Notes: generated from the letters alone by a model not told the origin. A DNA stretch of 64,000 nt from Amphibalanus amphitrite (GCF_019059575.1 NW_024883050.1:62001-126000), one strand, 5' to 3'. Counted from the first letter of the stretch, positions 32,697 to 45,422 are shown. Numbers and translations: made by a program.

Positions 32697-33518
32697 AACA
32701 ACCTATGCTGAGACAACGCCCATGACGTGTGATCCGGTACCGCTACCGCACTGCGTGCCTGTGCCCGCCGTGAGCCGCTAGTGCATGGGTTCGACCATGA
32801 GAATATGTGTTTATGCTGCTTTTACTATTGTTTATACGTTGAAGTGACGAATTGTTTATTTTTCGCAAGCCTCCGCTGTCCGGTTGCCTGCAGCTCCATG
32901 CAACGCCAGCTGTACTGTTGTTTTAATGTTGTCTCTCCGCTCAGGTGTACTGTTGCCTCTCCGCTCATAACAACCTATGCTGAGACAGCGCCCATGACGT
33001 GTGATCCGGTACCGCTACCGCACTGCGTGCCTGTGCCCGCCGTGAGCCGCTAGTGCATGGGTTCGACCATGAGAATATGTGTTTATGTTGCTTTTTATAC
33101 TATTGTTTATACGTTGAAGTGACGAATTGTTTATTTTTCGCAAGCCTCCGCTGTCCGGTTGCCTGCAGCTCCATGCAACGCCAGCTGTACTGTTGTTTTA
33201 ATGTTGTCTCTCCGCTCAGCTGTACTGTTGCCTCTCCGCTCATAACAACCTATGCTGAGACAGCGCCCATGACGTGTGATCCGGTACCGCTACCGCACTG
33301 CGTGCCTGTGCCCGCCGTGAGCCGCTAGTGCATGGGTTCGACCATGAGAATATGTGTTTATGTTGCTTTTTATACTATTGTTTATACGTTGAAGTGACGA
33401 ATTGTTTATTTTTCGCAAGCCTCCGCTGTCCGGTTGCCTGCAGCTCCATGCAACGCCAGCTGTACTGTTGTTTTAATGTTGTCTCTCCGCTCAGCTGTAC
33501 TGTTGCCTCTCCGCTCAT
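32697..33518. repeat. Three tandem ~275-bp repeats in A
   Basis: Units begin AACAACCTATGCTGAGAC at 32697, 32969 and 33244 (272, 275 and 275 bases) and end at TCTCCGCTCAT. They are nearly identical. Frames reading MHGFDHENMCLC are repeated in each unit, but the unit length is not a multiple of three and the frames abut only through a shared TAG/ATG overlap, so they are not taken as protein. B has three units, C has two. Confidence 0.9.
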
Positions 33519-33743
33519 ATATGACACCCTCTATATGAATGGCACTACTGATTGTCACACCCACTGTCCGTATTGTCCGTAGTGGTGTCTACGCCCATGT
33601 TAATACAGCGTGCAGAATCCAGATTCTATTGAGGAGAGTTGAGCTAAGTCACCATAGGCTCGGGAAGAGAGCAACGTGGAGGCCCACTGCCCCTTCCCCG
33701 GCCCCCACTGGGGGCGCCAGCCACTCCAACTTTTGACTGGATG

Positions 33744-33956
33744 TCAAGAGCGTCGCCACGAGGGGAACGAGTCGCCGGCCAGCCAAGGTAGCCAACGGCG
33801 TGTGAAGGTTGCCTGACCTCGAGGAAACTGAGATGGCACCAACGGATGTTTTGTTAAGTAGGCGACCAAAATTCGAGCGGCAGCAACCTGGGCACCTTCA
33901 CAGATAGCAGTGCCGCGTATCAGGGCGCCTTCGACGTTGAGCTGGGCGCCGATCAT
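33744..33956 (-). CDS. Unrecognised 70-residue frame conserved in A, B and C
   Basis: A 70-codon frame starting MIGAQLNVEGALIRG and ending SWRRS is open at 33744-33956 (-), 37328-37540 (-) and 55658-55870 (+), with only a few residue changes among copies. I do not recognise the family, and no splice partners are evident. Conservation among copies only a few percent apart is weak evidence of function. It might be an exon of a second captured gene. Confidence 0.25.
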   Translation of the reverse strand: MIGAQLNVEGALIRGTAICEGAQVAAARILVAYLTKHPLVPSQFPRGQATFTRRWLPWLAGDSFPSWRRS

Positions 33957-34135
33957 CAGGACGCCGGGGGAATATGACCCAATATCCCCCGTAAATATGT
34001 GCCTCGGAAGGGAGACCCAACCATAAAACTGAAAGCTCGCCGTATTTTATCCACTATTTTTCGAGCAGGTCCATAGATTTCCGTCCTCAAAAGTGCGGGG
34101 ATATTCCCCAGTGTTTGAGTTGGATGGGACTATAG

Positions 34136-34201
34136 TGGCGTTTACACCGACAGGAGATTCCCATTGCCGGCTGTGGGAAACTACTGTCGGTGTAAACGCC
34201 A
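34136..34201. repeat. 66-bp near-perfect hairpin TGGCGTTTACACCGACAG
   Basis: The left arm TGGCGTTTACACCGACAG and its inverse pair over 18 exact bases, and the pairing continues inward through GATTCCCA/TGGGAAAC and GCCGGC with few mismatches. The same hairpin is present in C (about 55414-55479). In B the right arm has a six-base duplication (CTGTCGCCTGTCGG near 37772). Its role is unknown. Confidence 0.8.
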
Positions 34202-35419
34202 TTCATATTTCCTGCGTCACCCCTGTGGGGACGCCCTTACTCCATGGTTCCGAGCTTATCAATTTGGATATCAATGGAATCAAAATCTCTTATCGATCGA
34301 TGAAGAACTAAATTACCCCGACCCGGAGAGCGTCTTTGGAATCAAAGCAGTAGCACATGACGCAAGACTTCAGGCAAATAAATCCTTCTTGTCTGAAATA
34401 AAACATTTGTGTATTGATAAGCACGTTTTATAAGCAATGGTAGCAAGATTCTTCATGTATTTGGTTAAAATGATAATTTAGTAGCAGATACTTACCGTCG
34501 CATTTCGTTTTTATTTATTAATAATTTATATTGTCAGAACTAGCAACATGTCTCTTCACTCAACAAAAATTACAAAAGTGAAAAAGAAATGATAAATTGC
34601 TTATATTTTGGTGAAACTAAAAATTAATTCAGCATATATTTTTTTTTACAGCGTTGAAGTCCAGCTCCAAAGGACAGCTGACGATCGTAGCCGACTGCCG
34701 AGCAGGGACACGCCTAAGAGCTGGACTTTTTGATGACGTCTTCGGGTGACGTCATGTCGTGTGTGACGTTTCGTGAGCAGGTAAGGAAAAGTCACCACCG
34801 CTGGCGAACATTGGTGCGGTAAATGGCAAACACAAATGCTGCGCAAAAAAGACAAATATGTAACTTCAGTTCCAACAACATTCGTTCGGACGACAATGTC
34901 AAGGCGAATCAAGAAGTTCTTCATGCGATTGTTAGTTATCTGTCGTGCTATTTTAGTATGATTGTTATTAGCTGTTGATTTGTGAATTGTATTATCAAAA
35001 TCAATGTTATTGAGCGCAGATTCAGTTTATTTTCAGATGTACCTAGGTACCCTTACACTTTACTGATCTCAAGCTGTTCAAACACCCTTGACAAAGTCGA
35101 TTAAGATGAAACGTTGGGTATAATTTATACTGTGTTTTCTCTGCATTACCTATTAACATATTCATCATATATACAATATAAGGGCCACATGCTTATTACA
35201 GGGAGACATGTCAGACAGCCCAGTAGGATGAGGCTTCGTCAAGCGTCATTTTTAGCAAAGCTTTTCTTGCTTAAAATCCAGTCTGCAAAACATGGCAGGG
35301 CTTACACTTTGGCTTACACTTGACTCCCAGCTGTTGTGTCTTTGCTATGCGATGTTAAACATATAAGACATCTTACTATTCATGTATGTGCCATGACGAC
35401 TCTTGTAATCTTTTCACAG

Positions 35420-36119
35420 CCAAGACGCTCCTAAGGTACTGGGAATGTGGGGGGTGCAGCAGCATCAGTGCAGCACCGATGGTCGGATGCGACGGCTACG
35501 ATAAATGGTACCACTTCCGTTGTGCGGGACTGACAAAGGAGCCAGGTAAGCGCAAATGTTTTCTGTCTCAGTATTTTTGTTGCAGCTATAGTGATCAATG
35601 AAATATTTTCCGCACTGTTCAGCCAAACATGTATTTCAAACAATCTGCTTCCCAACCAAGGACGTCGCCACGGGGGGGGGGGGGAGGACGGAGGGGATCT
35701 CGTCCCCTCCACTTTTTAAAATTTTAACATTACGCCTATGGCGTTGCATGGAAAGAATCGACTTGAAATGGTCCTCGTCCCCTCCAAAATGGTCAACGTC
35801 CCCTCCAGTCGTCGCACCGTGGCGTCGCCCCTGTTCCCAACTACACAAATTTAGTCAAACAATGTGCCAATATGGAATTTTCAGGTTCAGTTGCATGAAA
35901 TAGGAACAATGATAATTGGAGATTACGTATACCTGCAAGAGAGGAAAACAGAATACATTGTATTGCTTGTCCTTCACCGATACTGTCATTTTTGATTTTC
36001 CATTTCTAGAAACACCGACATGGCGATGCAGGTGGTACTGCCTGGTGAGGCCGCGGTCTCCGGAATCGCCTGCAGACGAAGTCACCTGGCGTCCATCTGC
36101 ACATCACTTGCAGCAGTGA
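35420..36119 (+). pseudogene. Captured PHD-finger gene fragment, copy in B
   Basis: Exons 35420-35545 and 36010-36119 match the copy in A, with the same acceptor, donor and stop. The second Cys of the second pair is changed: VGCDGY instead of VGCDGC. That removes a zinc ligand, so this copy should not fold as a PHD finger. The residue after WYHF is Arg, as in C. Confidence 0.7.
35657..35833. mobile_element. hAT MITE in the PHD intron, copy in B
   Basis: Flanked by TTCCCAAC (35649-35656, 35834-35841), and otherwise as in A with a longer G run near its left end. Confidence 0.88.
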
Positions 36120-36282
36120 GGCCTGCTGACAGCGTCTGGCAGTGTCGGCAACGTGCCAGCCAGCTATCTGGAGTCCTGCTCACCGCAGGTCGCCGACAGG
36201 AGGGGCGACGCATCGTCTCCGAGGTCGCCTCAGCAGCAGTGAGACCCCACTGGCCGTCTTCTTAGGCTTCAACTAGATTGCG

Positions 36283-37104
36283 AACAACCTATGCTGAGAC
36301 AACGCCCATGACGTGTGATCCGGTACCGCTACCGCACTGCGTGCCTGTGCCCGCCGTGAGCCGCTAGTGCATGGGTTCGACCATGAGAATATGTGTTTAT
36401 GTTGCTTTTACTATTGTTTATACGTTGAAGTGACGAATTGTTTATTTTTCGCAAGCCTCCGCTGTCCGGTTGCCTGCAGCTCCATGCAACGCCAGCTGTA
36501 CTGTTGTTTTAATGTTGTCTCTCCGCTCAGCTGTACTGTTGCCTCTCCGCTCATAACAACCTATGCTGAGACAACGCCCATGACGTGTGATCCGGTACCG
36601 CTACCGCACTGCGTGCCTGTGCCCGCCGTGAGCCGCTAGTGCATGGGTTCGACCATGAGAATATGTGTTTATGTTGCTTTTTATACTATTGTTTATACGT
36701 TGAAGTGACGAATTGTTTATTTTTCGCAAGCCTCCGCTGTCCGGTTGCCTGCAGCTCCATGCAACGCCAGCTGTACTGTTGTTTTAATGTTGTCTCTCCG
36801 CTCAGCTGTACTGTTGCCTCTCCGCTCATAACAACCTATGCTGAGACAACGCCCATGACGTGTGATCCGGTACCGCTACCGCACTGCGTGCCTGTGCCCG
36901 CCGTGAGCCGCTAGTGCATGGGTTCGACCATGAGAATATGTGTTTATGTTGCTTTTTATACTATTGTTTATACGTTGAAGTGACGAATTGTTTATTTTTC
37001 GCAAGCCTCCGCTGTCCGGTTGCCTGCAGCTCCATGCAACGCCAGCTGTACTGTTGTTTTAATGTTGTCTCTCCGCTCAGCTGTACTGTTGCCTCTCCGC
37101 TCAT
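36283..37104. repeat. Three tandem ~275-bp repeats in B
   Basis: The same 272+275+275 structure as in A (822 bases), with few substitutions, for example AGACAACGCC instead of AGACAGCGCC in the later units. Confidence 0.9.
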
Positions 37105-38710
37105 ATATGACACCCTCTATATGAATGGCACTAATGATTGTCACACCCACTGTCCGTATTGTCCGTAGTGGTGTACGCCCATGTTAATACATTGTGCAGA
37201 ATCCAGATTCTATTTAGGAGAGTTGAGCCAAGTCACCATAGGCTCGGGAAGAGAGCAACGTGGAGGCCCACTGCCCCTTCCCCGGCCCCCACTGGGGGCG
37301 CCAGCCACTCCAACTTTTGACTGGATGTCAAGAGCGTCGCCACGAGGGGAACGAGTCGCCGGCCAGCCAAGGTAGCCAACGGCGTGTGAAGGTTGCCTGA
37401 CCTCGAGGAAACTGAGATGGCACCAACGGAGGTTTTGTTAAGTAGGCGACCAAAATTCGAGCGGCAGCAACCTGGGCACCTTCACAGATAGCAGTGCCGC
37501 GTATCAGGGCGCCTTCGACGTTGAGCCGGGCGCCGATCATCAGGACGCCGGGGGAATATGACCCAATATCCCCCGTAAATATGTGCCTCGGAAGGGAGAC
37601 CCAACCATAAAACTGAAAGCTCGCCGTATTTTATCCACTATTTTTCGAGCAGGTCCATAGATTTCCGTGCTCAAAAGTGCGGGGATATTCCCCAGTGTTT
37701 GAGTTGGATGGGACTATAGTGGCGTTTACACCGACAGGAGATTCCCATTGCCGGCTGTGGGAAACTACTGTCGCCTGTCGGTGTAAACGCCATTCATATT
37801 TCCTGCGTCACCCCTGTGGGGACGCCCTTACTCCATGGTGCCGAGCTTATCAATTTGGATATCAATGGAATCAAAATCTCATCGATCGATGAAGAACTAA
37901 ATTACCCCAACCCGGAGAGCGTCTTTGGAATCAAAGCAGTAGCACATGACGCAAGACTTCAGGCAAATAAATCCTTCTTGTCTGAAATAAAACATTTGTG
38001 TATTGATGAGCACGTTTTATAAGCAATGGTAGCAAGATTCTCCATGTATTGGGTCAAAGTGATAATTTAGTAGCAGATACTTACCGTCGCATTTCGTCTT
38101 TTTTTAATTAATAATTTATATTGTCAGAACTAGCAACATGTCTCTTCACTCAACAATAATTACAAAAGTGAAAAAGAAATGATAAATTGCTTATATTTTG
38201 GTGAAACTAAAAATTAATTCAGCACATATTTTTTTTACAGCGTTGAAGTCCAGCTCCAAAGGACAGCTGACGATCGTAGCCGAGCAGGCTGTTTGGTACT
38301 TCTTCACTACTTCTTAGAAGTACCCGTTAGTACCGATCATGTCTCACATAATAAGCTATTGGAACAAAAATATCCATGTTCTTCTAATTATTCTCCTTTC
38401 ACACTTTAAATAAATACTTTTGAAATGCATTCACTAATTAATTTCACAAAAACAGCTTGAAATTTTACAACGTCAAAATACTTATTCCCATTTCCACCAT
38501 GAAACCACCACTATATTACTTGCTTACAGAACCGTGCGCACAGTGCGCGCAGTTTTATCGTGACGTCAGAGGGTGCTTCCTCAGTGGCGCCCCCTGGCGG
38601 GGAACGCGTGCAAAAAGTCCAGCTCTTAGGCATGTCCCCGAGCAGGCTGTTTGGTACTTCTTCACTACTTCTTAGAAGTACCCGTTAGTACCGATCATGT
38701 CTCACATAAT

Positions 38711-38831
38711 TAGCTGGATAAGCATTTCAAACATTCGAGTTTATTGTTCATTGAATGAGGCAACTCTCTGCAATAAACGAACAGACCATTATGTTGAGTG
38801 CACAGTAGGTACATACGGTCATGCTCAGGTA
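38711..38831 (-). repeat. 3' LTR of the gypsy element
   Basis: 121 bases, differing from the other LTR by one base (CTCTCTGC here, CTCTCAGC there). It carries an AATAAA in element orientation and the 11-base word complementary to the primer-binding site. Confidence 0.9.
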
Positions 38832-39174
38832 TGCCCCCACGGAAACGAGTGGATGCGAAACGCAGGCACGAGATCTTGTTGCGGAAGCTAAAAATGAAAA
38901 TGAACGTGGTAACTTCCCCAGTAAGCAACATGATGGTCAAAAGAGACATGGCATAATCCGCATTACAGGAAGGTCTGGAACGCATGTGAAAGAAACACTG
39001 GATGACTCGTAAAGCACACGCAGTTACGACGAACACACGAGTGCGCACAGGACTCGTAAAACACACGCAGTGACGACGAACACACGAGTGCGCACACCGG
39101 GCGCTTGTCGGGTACATGTTGTGCATCACTGGGCGCTAGTAGTCGGTAAGCAGCACATAGGTGGCGCAGAGATA

Positions 39175-42100
39175 CTACAGATCGAGAACATCACGTGCGA
39201 ACCGTCGGCGACCCCGAGAGGACGGTGGCAGCTCCCGGTCTGAGCGAGGGGTGGTTAGGGAACGCGAGCACGGGTGACAGTGATTCGGGAGACACACCGG
39301 TATAGCAGTAGGCTGTCGGTCAGGGGAGTGCGTCCCTGATTCAAGGGCCACAGCTGGAGGGGTCGCCGAGGGCGATGAGGCGGCGTTTGCAGGATCTGGC
39401 TCTGGACTGGGGCCCTGCGCGGGGGGCGGAAGTGACTCAGCCCCGTCGGTCTGGGACGGTGGTGTGCCAGTCAGCGAAGACTGAGCAGTGCCAGGTCGCA
39501 GCTGTGGGTGGTGCAGACCGTGATCGGCGGGGTGGGGCCTGGGCGCGGGAAGAGGGACAGTAGGTGTCGTGTGCGCGAGGGGTACAAACGAGCGCAAGAA
39601 CTTCCGATTGCGTAGGGTCATCCGTCGTGATCCGTCGAGCATGATCTGGTATTGCCGAAACGGCAATGCGGCCACCACCACTCCACGGCGGTCCCAGTTT
39701 CGAGGGTGGTTGCCCGACTGATTTTGAACCAGCACATGCTGGCCAGCTTTTAGTGGAGGCAGGTCCTTAGTGTGTGCTTGCAGACGCTCATGGTCACGAG
39801 AGGTGCGCTTGGCTAGTGCTTTCTCCCTCCAGCATGCGACATCTTGCCACGTCTGGCTGAGATCCTTGTGGTTACGTAGGGGGGGCTGCAGCGGTAGCCC
39901 TGGGAGGAAGTCCCGCAACTGTCTCCCGAGGACTAGCTCAGCTGGGGACAAGCCGGTGTCTCTGTCAGGGGTGTTGCGGTGCTGCAAGAGTGCGCGAGTG
40001 AGTTTCACAGAGTCGAGGGACCCATCAGCAGTGACGTTGTCCCGTATGAGGCGTTTGGCCGTTTTCACGGCGACCTCAGCACGGCAGTTCGCGTGAGGAA
40101 AAGCGACCGATGTGAGGCGGTGGTGGATCCCGTGCTGAACGAGGAAATCCTTTACCTCTTGGGCCATGAACTGAGGCCCACCATCACTTGTGAGTGTTTC
40201 GGGGACCCCCAGACCGCGGCAGAGTTCCATGAGGACGTCTTTTAGGCTGATGCCGCGCCAGATCTGAAACCAATTGCTGAATCGGTCAACAACGACCCCG
40301 TATGTGTTCCCCATGTACGTGAAGTAATCGGCAGCCACGTGTTGGAATGGATATTCCGGCGTGGCTGGTGGGATAGGCGGCATGTCGGCCTGTGATGGCG
40401 CATGTCTGTTGCAAGCCGCGCAGCGTTGCCGGACCGCTTCAATGTCCTGGGACATGTGGGGCCAAAACACGGAGCGTTCCGCGCGTAGCCTCATGCCAGT
40501 CACTCCCTGGTGCGCGGCATGGAGGGTGTCTAGGACACGGGACCTGAGAGCCTCGGGGATGACAGGTCGGCCGTGGAAGAGAAGGACGGGCCCCGACGTG
40601 CTGAGGTCGTGCCGGATGCGCCAAAGAGCGCGGAGTGGATGAGGGAAACCATCCGGACACGCAGGGAATGACGTGTTCGCCATTTGAACTGCCTGGCGGA
40701 TGATGGGGTCTTGTTCCGACGCCCGAGACAGGGTGGGCCAGTCGATCGGTTGCAGTGCTGGCGACACCGAGCACAGAATGTCGGAGTCGTCTTCATCACC
40801 TGGATCCTGCGGGCGTGCCATTAGAGAGAATAGGTGATGGAAAGAGTAGCCCTCATCGACCACAAACAGCTCGTCGATCTGTGACTCGACAAAGCTGTCA
40901 TCGGACCCCTCGCGCTGTTCCCTCACACCATACCTCGAGAGAGCGTCGGGGCCTCCATGGAGGCGACCCGGGACGTGGACCAGAGAGAAGGACCAGCCGA
41001 AGCTTTTCTCTTTTAGGCGTCTCAGCCTAGGATTGTCTATGCCGTCCAGGGAACGGTCGCCGAAAATACCCAGGAGAGGTTTGTGGTCGGTTCCCACCAC
41101 CAGTTGGTCACAGCCGAGTGTAAAGTATTTAGTTTTTTTCGAGGGCATTGGTGACGCTCAATGCCTCGCCCTCTGTTGGGGAATAGCGACTCTCGGCGCT
41201 AGAGGTGAACCGAGACCCGACGCCACACACACGCCACCCAGCGGGGCAGCAGGTCGGCTTGAGTTCGGTGCAGGTACAGTGTTTTTGAAGGAGGACGTAC
41301 CCGAGTCCTGTTTTACACCAGTCCGTGAGGATGCACGTGGGCTTGGCGCGGTCAAACGACTGGATTCCCTTCTCCACCTCCCGAGCGATGACCTCCCTGG
41401 TGTTTCGGAACAGCTGGTCCAGAGTCTCGTCCCAGTACCAAGGACAGTCCTTCTTAAGGAGGGCGCGGAAGGGGAGGAGTTTAGGCTGGGTGGCATTTAC
41501 CGGGGTTACATGAGCGATCCGTTCCAAATACGCACTACGCTAATGCGCATCAGCTCCCCACAAACGTATCTACGGCACCGGTTACATGAGACTAATTCGT
41601 TTTATCTACGTCAAACGGATCTTGTTTGGCTCACCCGGGCTGACTCCTCGACGGCCGGTAATTCGCATCACAAACGGAATAGGATTAGCGTACAGTCATG
41701 GCGCAGTTGCGGCATTTACCGGGACGACTGAGCTAAATTTTAAATACTTATATCATTTGATAGGCTCAAAACCATTTAAAATTAACATGAAATCAAAAAA
41801 TGAAAACAAAGTTTTCTTGTTTTAAGTCAGTTGGCACTGATTCGCCATGCAGCGACAGCAGGGTGGTCAGAAAAAATTATCTATCAAAATATTTCATTCA
41901 TTTTATTTCACATGCAAAGACTAAACCAAAATACCAACATTTTTTTGCTATTTTCTACGAGGCAGCCAATAAAAAAAATGCTTAGTATTTTGCATTTTGA
42001 CGCTTCCAGTCAGCAAAAAATAGTTCTTGTGAAATACGGCCCGAATCGTGTGCCTCGGACGTTTCGGTTACATGAGCGATCCGTTCCAAATACGCACTAC

Positions 42101-45100
42101 GCTAATTCGCATCAGCTCCCCAAGAACGCATTCAGTGCACCGACTACATGAGCAAATTCGTATCAGTGACGTCAAACGGATCTAGTTTGGCTCTCGGCCC
42201 GATGCGCATTACAAACGGAATAGCATACAAATGTGGCGCACTTCCGTAGCAATAGAGGTGACTAAATTAAAAATTTATTATCTTATGTCTTTTTTGCATT
42301 TAATCTGCTCAAAACATTCTCAATTAACTTAACAAAAAAAAGTTGAACAAAAAGTTGTCTTGCTTTGACTCATTGGGCAATTGCCTCTCTTGATTCGTCT
42401 GTAGTGCTGTCAGAAAAATGTTTCAACTGAAATTATGTGGATATTTACTATTTGGTTTTCACTATATTTATTGTTGAAAACTTATCAAAATACCGACATA
42501 TTTTTTAAATATTATTTCAAAAGAAGAAAATGAAAAAAATTACCTATTATTTTGCATTTTAATGTTTCTTTTTGCGAAGAAATAGTTCCTGTAATACGTA
42601 TCTTGGTCCTATTCGCTACTAAGCCTCTTTCCCAGCGGATTTTGTTCGGACCGCCGATTCGTATTAGCAGGTGGATACATGAGTCGGTAGTACGCTCCTG
42701 ATTCGCATTAGCGGTGAATCCGATCGTGATACGTATTTGCTTTGCTCATGTAACCGCGGATCGGATCGCCGATTCGTACTAGCAGGTGGCTACATGAGTC
42801 GGTAATGCGTTCCTAATTCGAATTAGCGGCTAAATACGTATTTACTGTGCTCATGTAACCCCGATAATAGAAAGCCGACACTTGATTGACCAGAGCCATG
42901 AATGATCGAAGGTCGGTCACCGAGGTCGGCGTCGGAAACGACCGAATAGCCTCCGTGTGGGACGGCAACGGTCGGACGCCGTCAGGGCCCAGACGAAAGC
43001 CGGCCCAGTCCACGGTCTTTTCACAGAACACGAACTTGTCGCGGTTCTGGAGGATGCCGTTTCGGCCACAGAGCGTCAGATACTCCGCCGCATGTTGGAA
43101 CATGCATCGAATCGTGGGCTGGTACAGGATGGAGTCGTCGATGACCCTGTCACAAGACTTCACATTCAGTGTGACCCGATCGAATCGGTGAGTGTAGGCA
43201 TCTCCGGAGACCTTGTACCCTTGAGGGACGGTTTTGTAGCGGTACCTGCCCCATGGTGTCAGAAAGGTCGTGAGGTGGCGGTCCGATTCGCGAATGGCGA
43301 CGGAGTGGTAGCCGTTGAAGGCATCTGTAGTGGTTTTCCACTGATCCGCGGGCACGGCCATGGCTTTTTGGAAAGGGGGCATTGTGGGATGCGTCTGACG
43401 GATGCTGGCCTCGTTGAGGGCCTGGAAGTTGATGGTTCGACGGGGCTCGCCGTTGTGCTTGCGGGTCACTACCATTCGTGAGCACCACGTGACTGGCTCG
43501 TTGACGTCTACTTTTTCCAGTACCCCCATGGCGACGTCCTTGTCAAGGTCCCGACGCACCCTGTCTTCCCAGTGTAGGGGAACGACAGCTGGTGTGTACA
43601 CGGCGTGAGGGGTCGCGCCAGGCTTCACGGCGAACTCGAGGGGTGGGCCGTGCATGAGGGGGAGGGGCTGGTGGCAGCAAGTGTTAAACGTGGATGACGC
43701 GTAATGGTCGAGCAGCAGCTGCTTCAGGGCAGGGATGTCAGCATCGGTGGGGTTATCTGGCAGAGGTGGCGGCTCGGGTGTCGGAGCGCGGCGAGGGCAT
43801 CCGCATGGTGCCAGGTCAGGTGCAGACGGAGCCGAAGCAGCCGGCTCGGTGTCGAGCGCGGAGACAGCTCCTGGTTTACCCGAAGGTGGGTAGGGGAACT
43901 CGGAGGAAATGGAGCCCAGCGCCTGGAGTGCACGGGCAGAGAGGTACAGTCCAGTCAGTTCCTCCGCCACATACACAGCCTCCAGCGTAGACGCCGACCG
44001 GCCCCCGTTACTCACTTGGATGGTGGCAGGGAGGGTTCCCCAGATCGTAAGTCGGGCCCGGTTGGCGGTCGAGAGCGTGATACGTGACGGCAGCAAGGAC
44101 GACCGCCGCACACCTAGGGCGCTGAGGGTATCCGGGCCGCAGCAGGTCACTGTGGCACCCGTGTCAGCCACTGCCACGCACGTAACTGGTGGCGGGACCG
44201 CGACACTGTCACGGGCCCGGTCGGTGCATGGGAGGCTGGCCACGTCGACTTGGACCTGCACCGGCAGACGGTTTGATGCTGGGCCAGCGTCGGCGATGGA
44301 GCTACTGCTCGGTTCCAGGATAAACCGGGAGCTCAGCTCTAGGAGAGTGGCGTCAATCTCATCTGCTGTTTCTCTACGAGCGGGCTGACGAGGCCGGTGT
44401 TGGCTACGGCAAACAGCTGGCAGATGGCCACGACGACCACAGGTGCAGAGGTGGTTGACTGCCTTACACTGGCGACGGTGGTCGTGGGCAGCCTCCCCAC
44501 AGTTGCGACAGACTGTGGGGGATGCCTGGCCGCTTGGCTGTGGCGGTGCGTTGGTGCGGGGTCCAGAAAGTTTCAATTTTTGATACGAGGAGCGAATCCG
44601 ACCCAGTTCTTCACTCTGGATAGCTTGCTGGCTCCGTTTGGCGGTTTCCTTCGTCACTGCATACTGCTCGGCCGCCGCAAGTGTAAGCGGAGTTTGAGTC
44701 AGCAACTCTGATTGCACCTCGGTGTCGCACAGGCCCGACAAGAACTGGAATAGCACCATTTCCTCCTCGAAGCTTACTGCCCGGTCACAACGGCACTGTA
44801 CGACCAAGTGACACTGTCGCGCCACCTCACGCAGCCTCGCCGCGAATTGCGCCACGGGCTGACCGGGATCTTGCTTCATCCGCTGGAGCTTGAGGATGTG
44901 GGATAGCCGGTTCTCAGGTCGCACCATGAGGTCTGCGATATGAGTCAGGAGTTGGTGCTCGCTCAAGGATGTGAGTCCAGCACCAAATCGGGCGTACAAC
45001 AGGCTGTACGCAGGCGAAGGCAGCGCTTGCAAGACAGTGTCTGGGTCATCGCCAGATATGCCGGCCCTTCGCTTGTAGGTCGTGAGCTGCTGCCTGAAGA

Positions 45101-45422
45101 CCCCCAGCGCCGTGTCTGTTACAACACCATCTGGCGAGACCTCCAGTGTTGGTAACTTGGCCTTCTCAGGGGCGGCAGCAGCGGTTGGTGGGTGCGACGC
45201 TGTCTGATGCATCTGCAGCAGCTGAATGCCCACTGACCCGTCAAGCGCCGGAGTCTGGAACCCACAGTTGGGCCAGGGGCACTGCAACTGGATTGCAGAG
45301 GGCGTAGGTTGAGCAGGAGTGGTCATAGCTGAGGGCTGTTCGGCTGCGCAGCCAAAATGAAATATGCTGCAGCACGCATGCGCAGTGAGGACTTCGTCGC
45401 CCGTTAGTCCCGCCCACACCAC
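39175..45422 (-). pseudogene. Broken gag-pol polyprotein of the gypsy element
   Basis: Piece one (45422 to 42864) has an N-terminal C-x4-C-x18-H-x4-H finger (about residues 48-77), a gag region, cysteine-rich knuckles (CRNCGE, CGRRGH), a protease site VADTGATV, and a reverse transcriptase with RVIDDS in place of the common YxDD. It is interrupted after SAFYY by the 41501-42863 insertion. Piece two (41500 to about 41129) carries the start of RNase H. A one-base frame shift in a T/A run near 41131-41137 separates it from piece three (about 41148 to 39175), which holds the rest of RNase H (GTDHKPL), an integrase zinc finger, the integrase D-D-E signatures (DYFTYMG, TSDGG, RAEV) and a proline-rich tail. 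Both breaks should prevent a full polyprotein. Close relatives are often labelled K02A2.6-like. Confidence 0.85.
41501..42863. mobile_element. Insertion in gypsy pol with CGGGGTTACATGAG ends
   Basis: The 14-base termini CGGGGTTACATGAG and CTCATGTAACCCCG are exact inverted repeats. The interior holds repeated copies of the ends: GGTTACATGAGCGATCCGTT occurs at the left edge and again near 42066, and inverted end-like words with TACATGAGTCGGTA occur near 42673 and 42790. The element therefore looks like a tandem or self-nested composite. A target duplication could not be resolved, perhaps because of a small deletion. No transposase is seen. Confidence 0.75.

Larger units (their letters stand above)
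34706..38637. mobile_element. Element copy B nested in A, TSD CCGAGCAG
   Basis: Same terminal repeats as A (GGACACGCC... and ...GGCATGTCC), same orientation, 3932 bases, flanked by CCGAGCAG (34698-34705, 38638-38645). It lacks the hAT insertion found in A and so gives the empty site for it. It contains the PHD fragment (35420-36119), the hAT MITE, three 275-bp repeats (36283-37104) and the hairpin. The next bases of A resume at 38646, continuing to the gypsy insertion. Confidence 0.9.

Noticed and set aside
32781..33582. Repeated MHGFDHENM-type frames of 84-91 codons in tandem
   Set aside because: They lie exactly on the 272-275 bp tandem repeats. The unit is not a multiple of three, and there is no domain or splice context, so they are repeat shadows.
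38821..39129. Small frames near the gypsy 3' LTR as an envelope or accessory gene
   Set aside because: They are short, overlap the LTR and a CACGAGTGCGCAC repeat, and have no signal peptide or recognised domain.
42886..44711. Plus-strand frames of 100-174 codons opposite gag-pol
   Set aside because: They are antisense shadows of the GC-rich minus-strand gag-pol frame.
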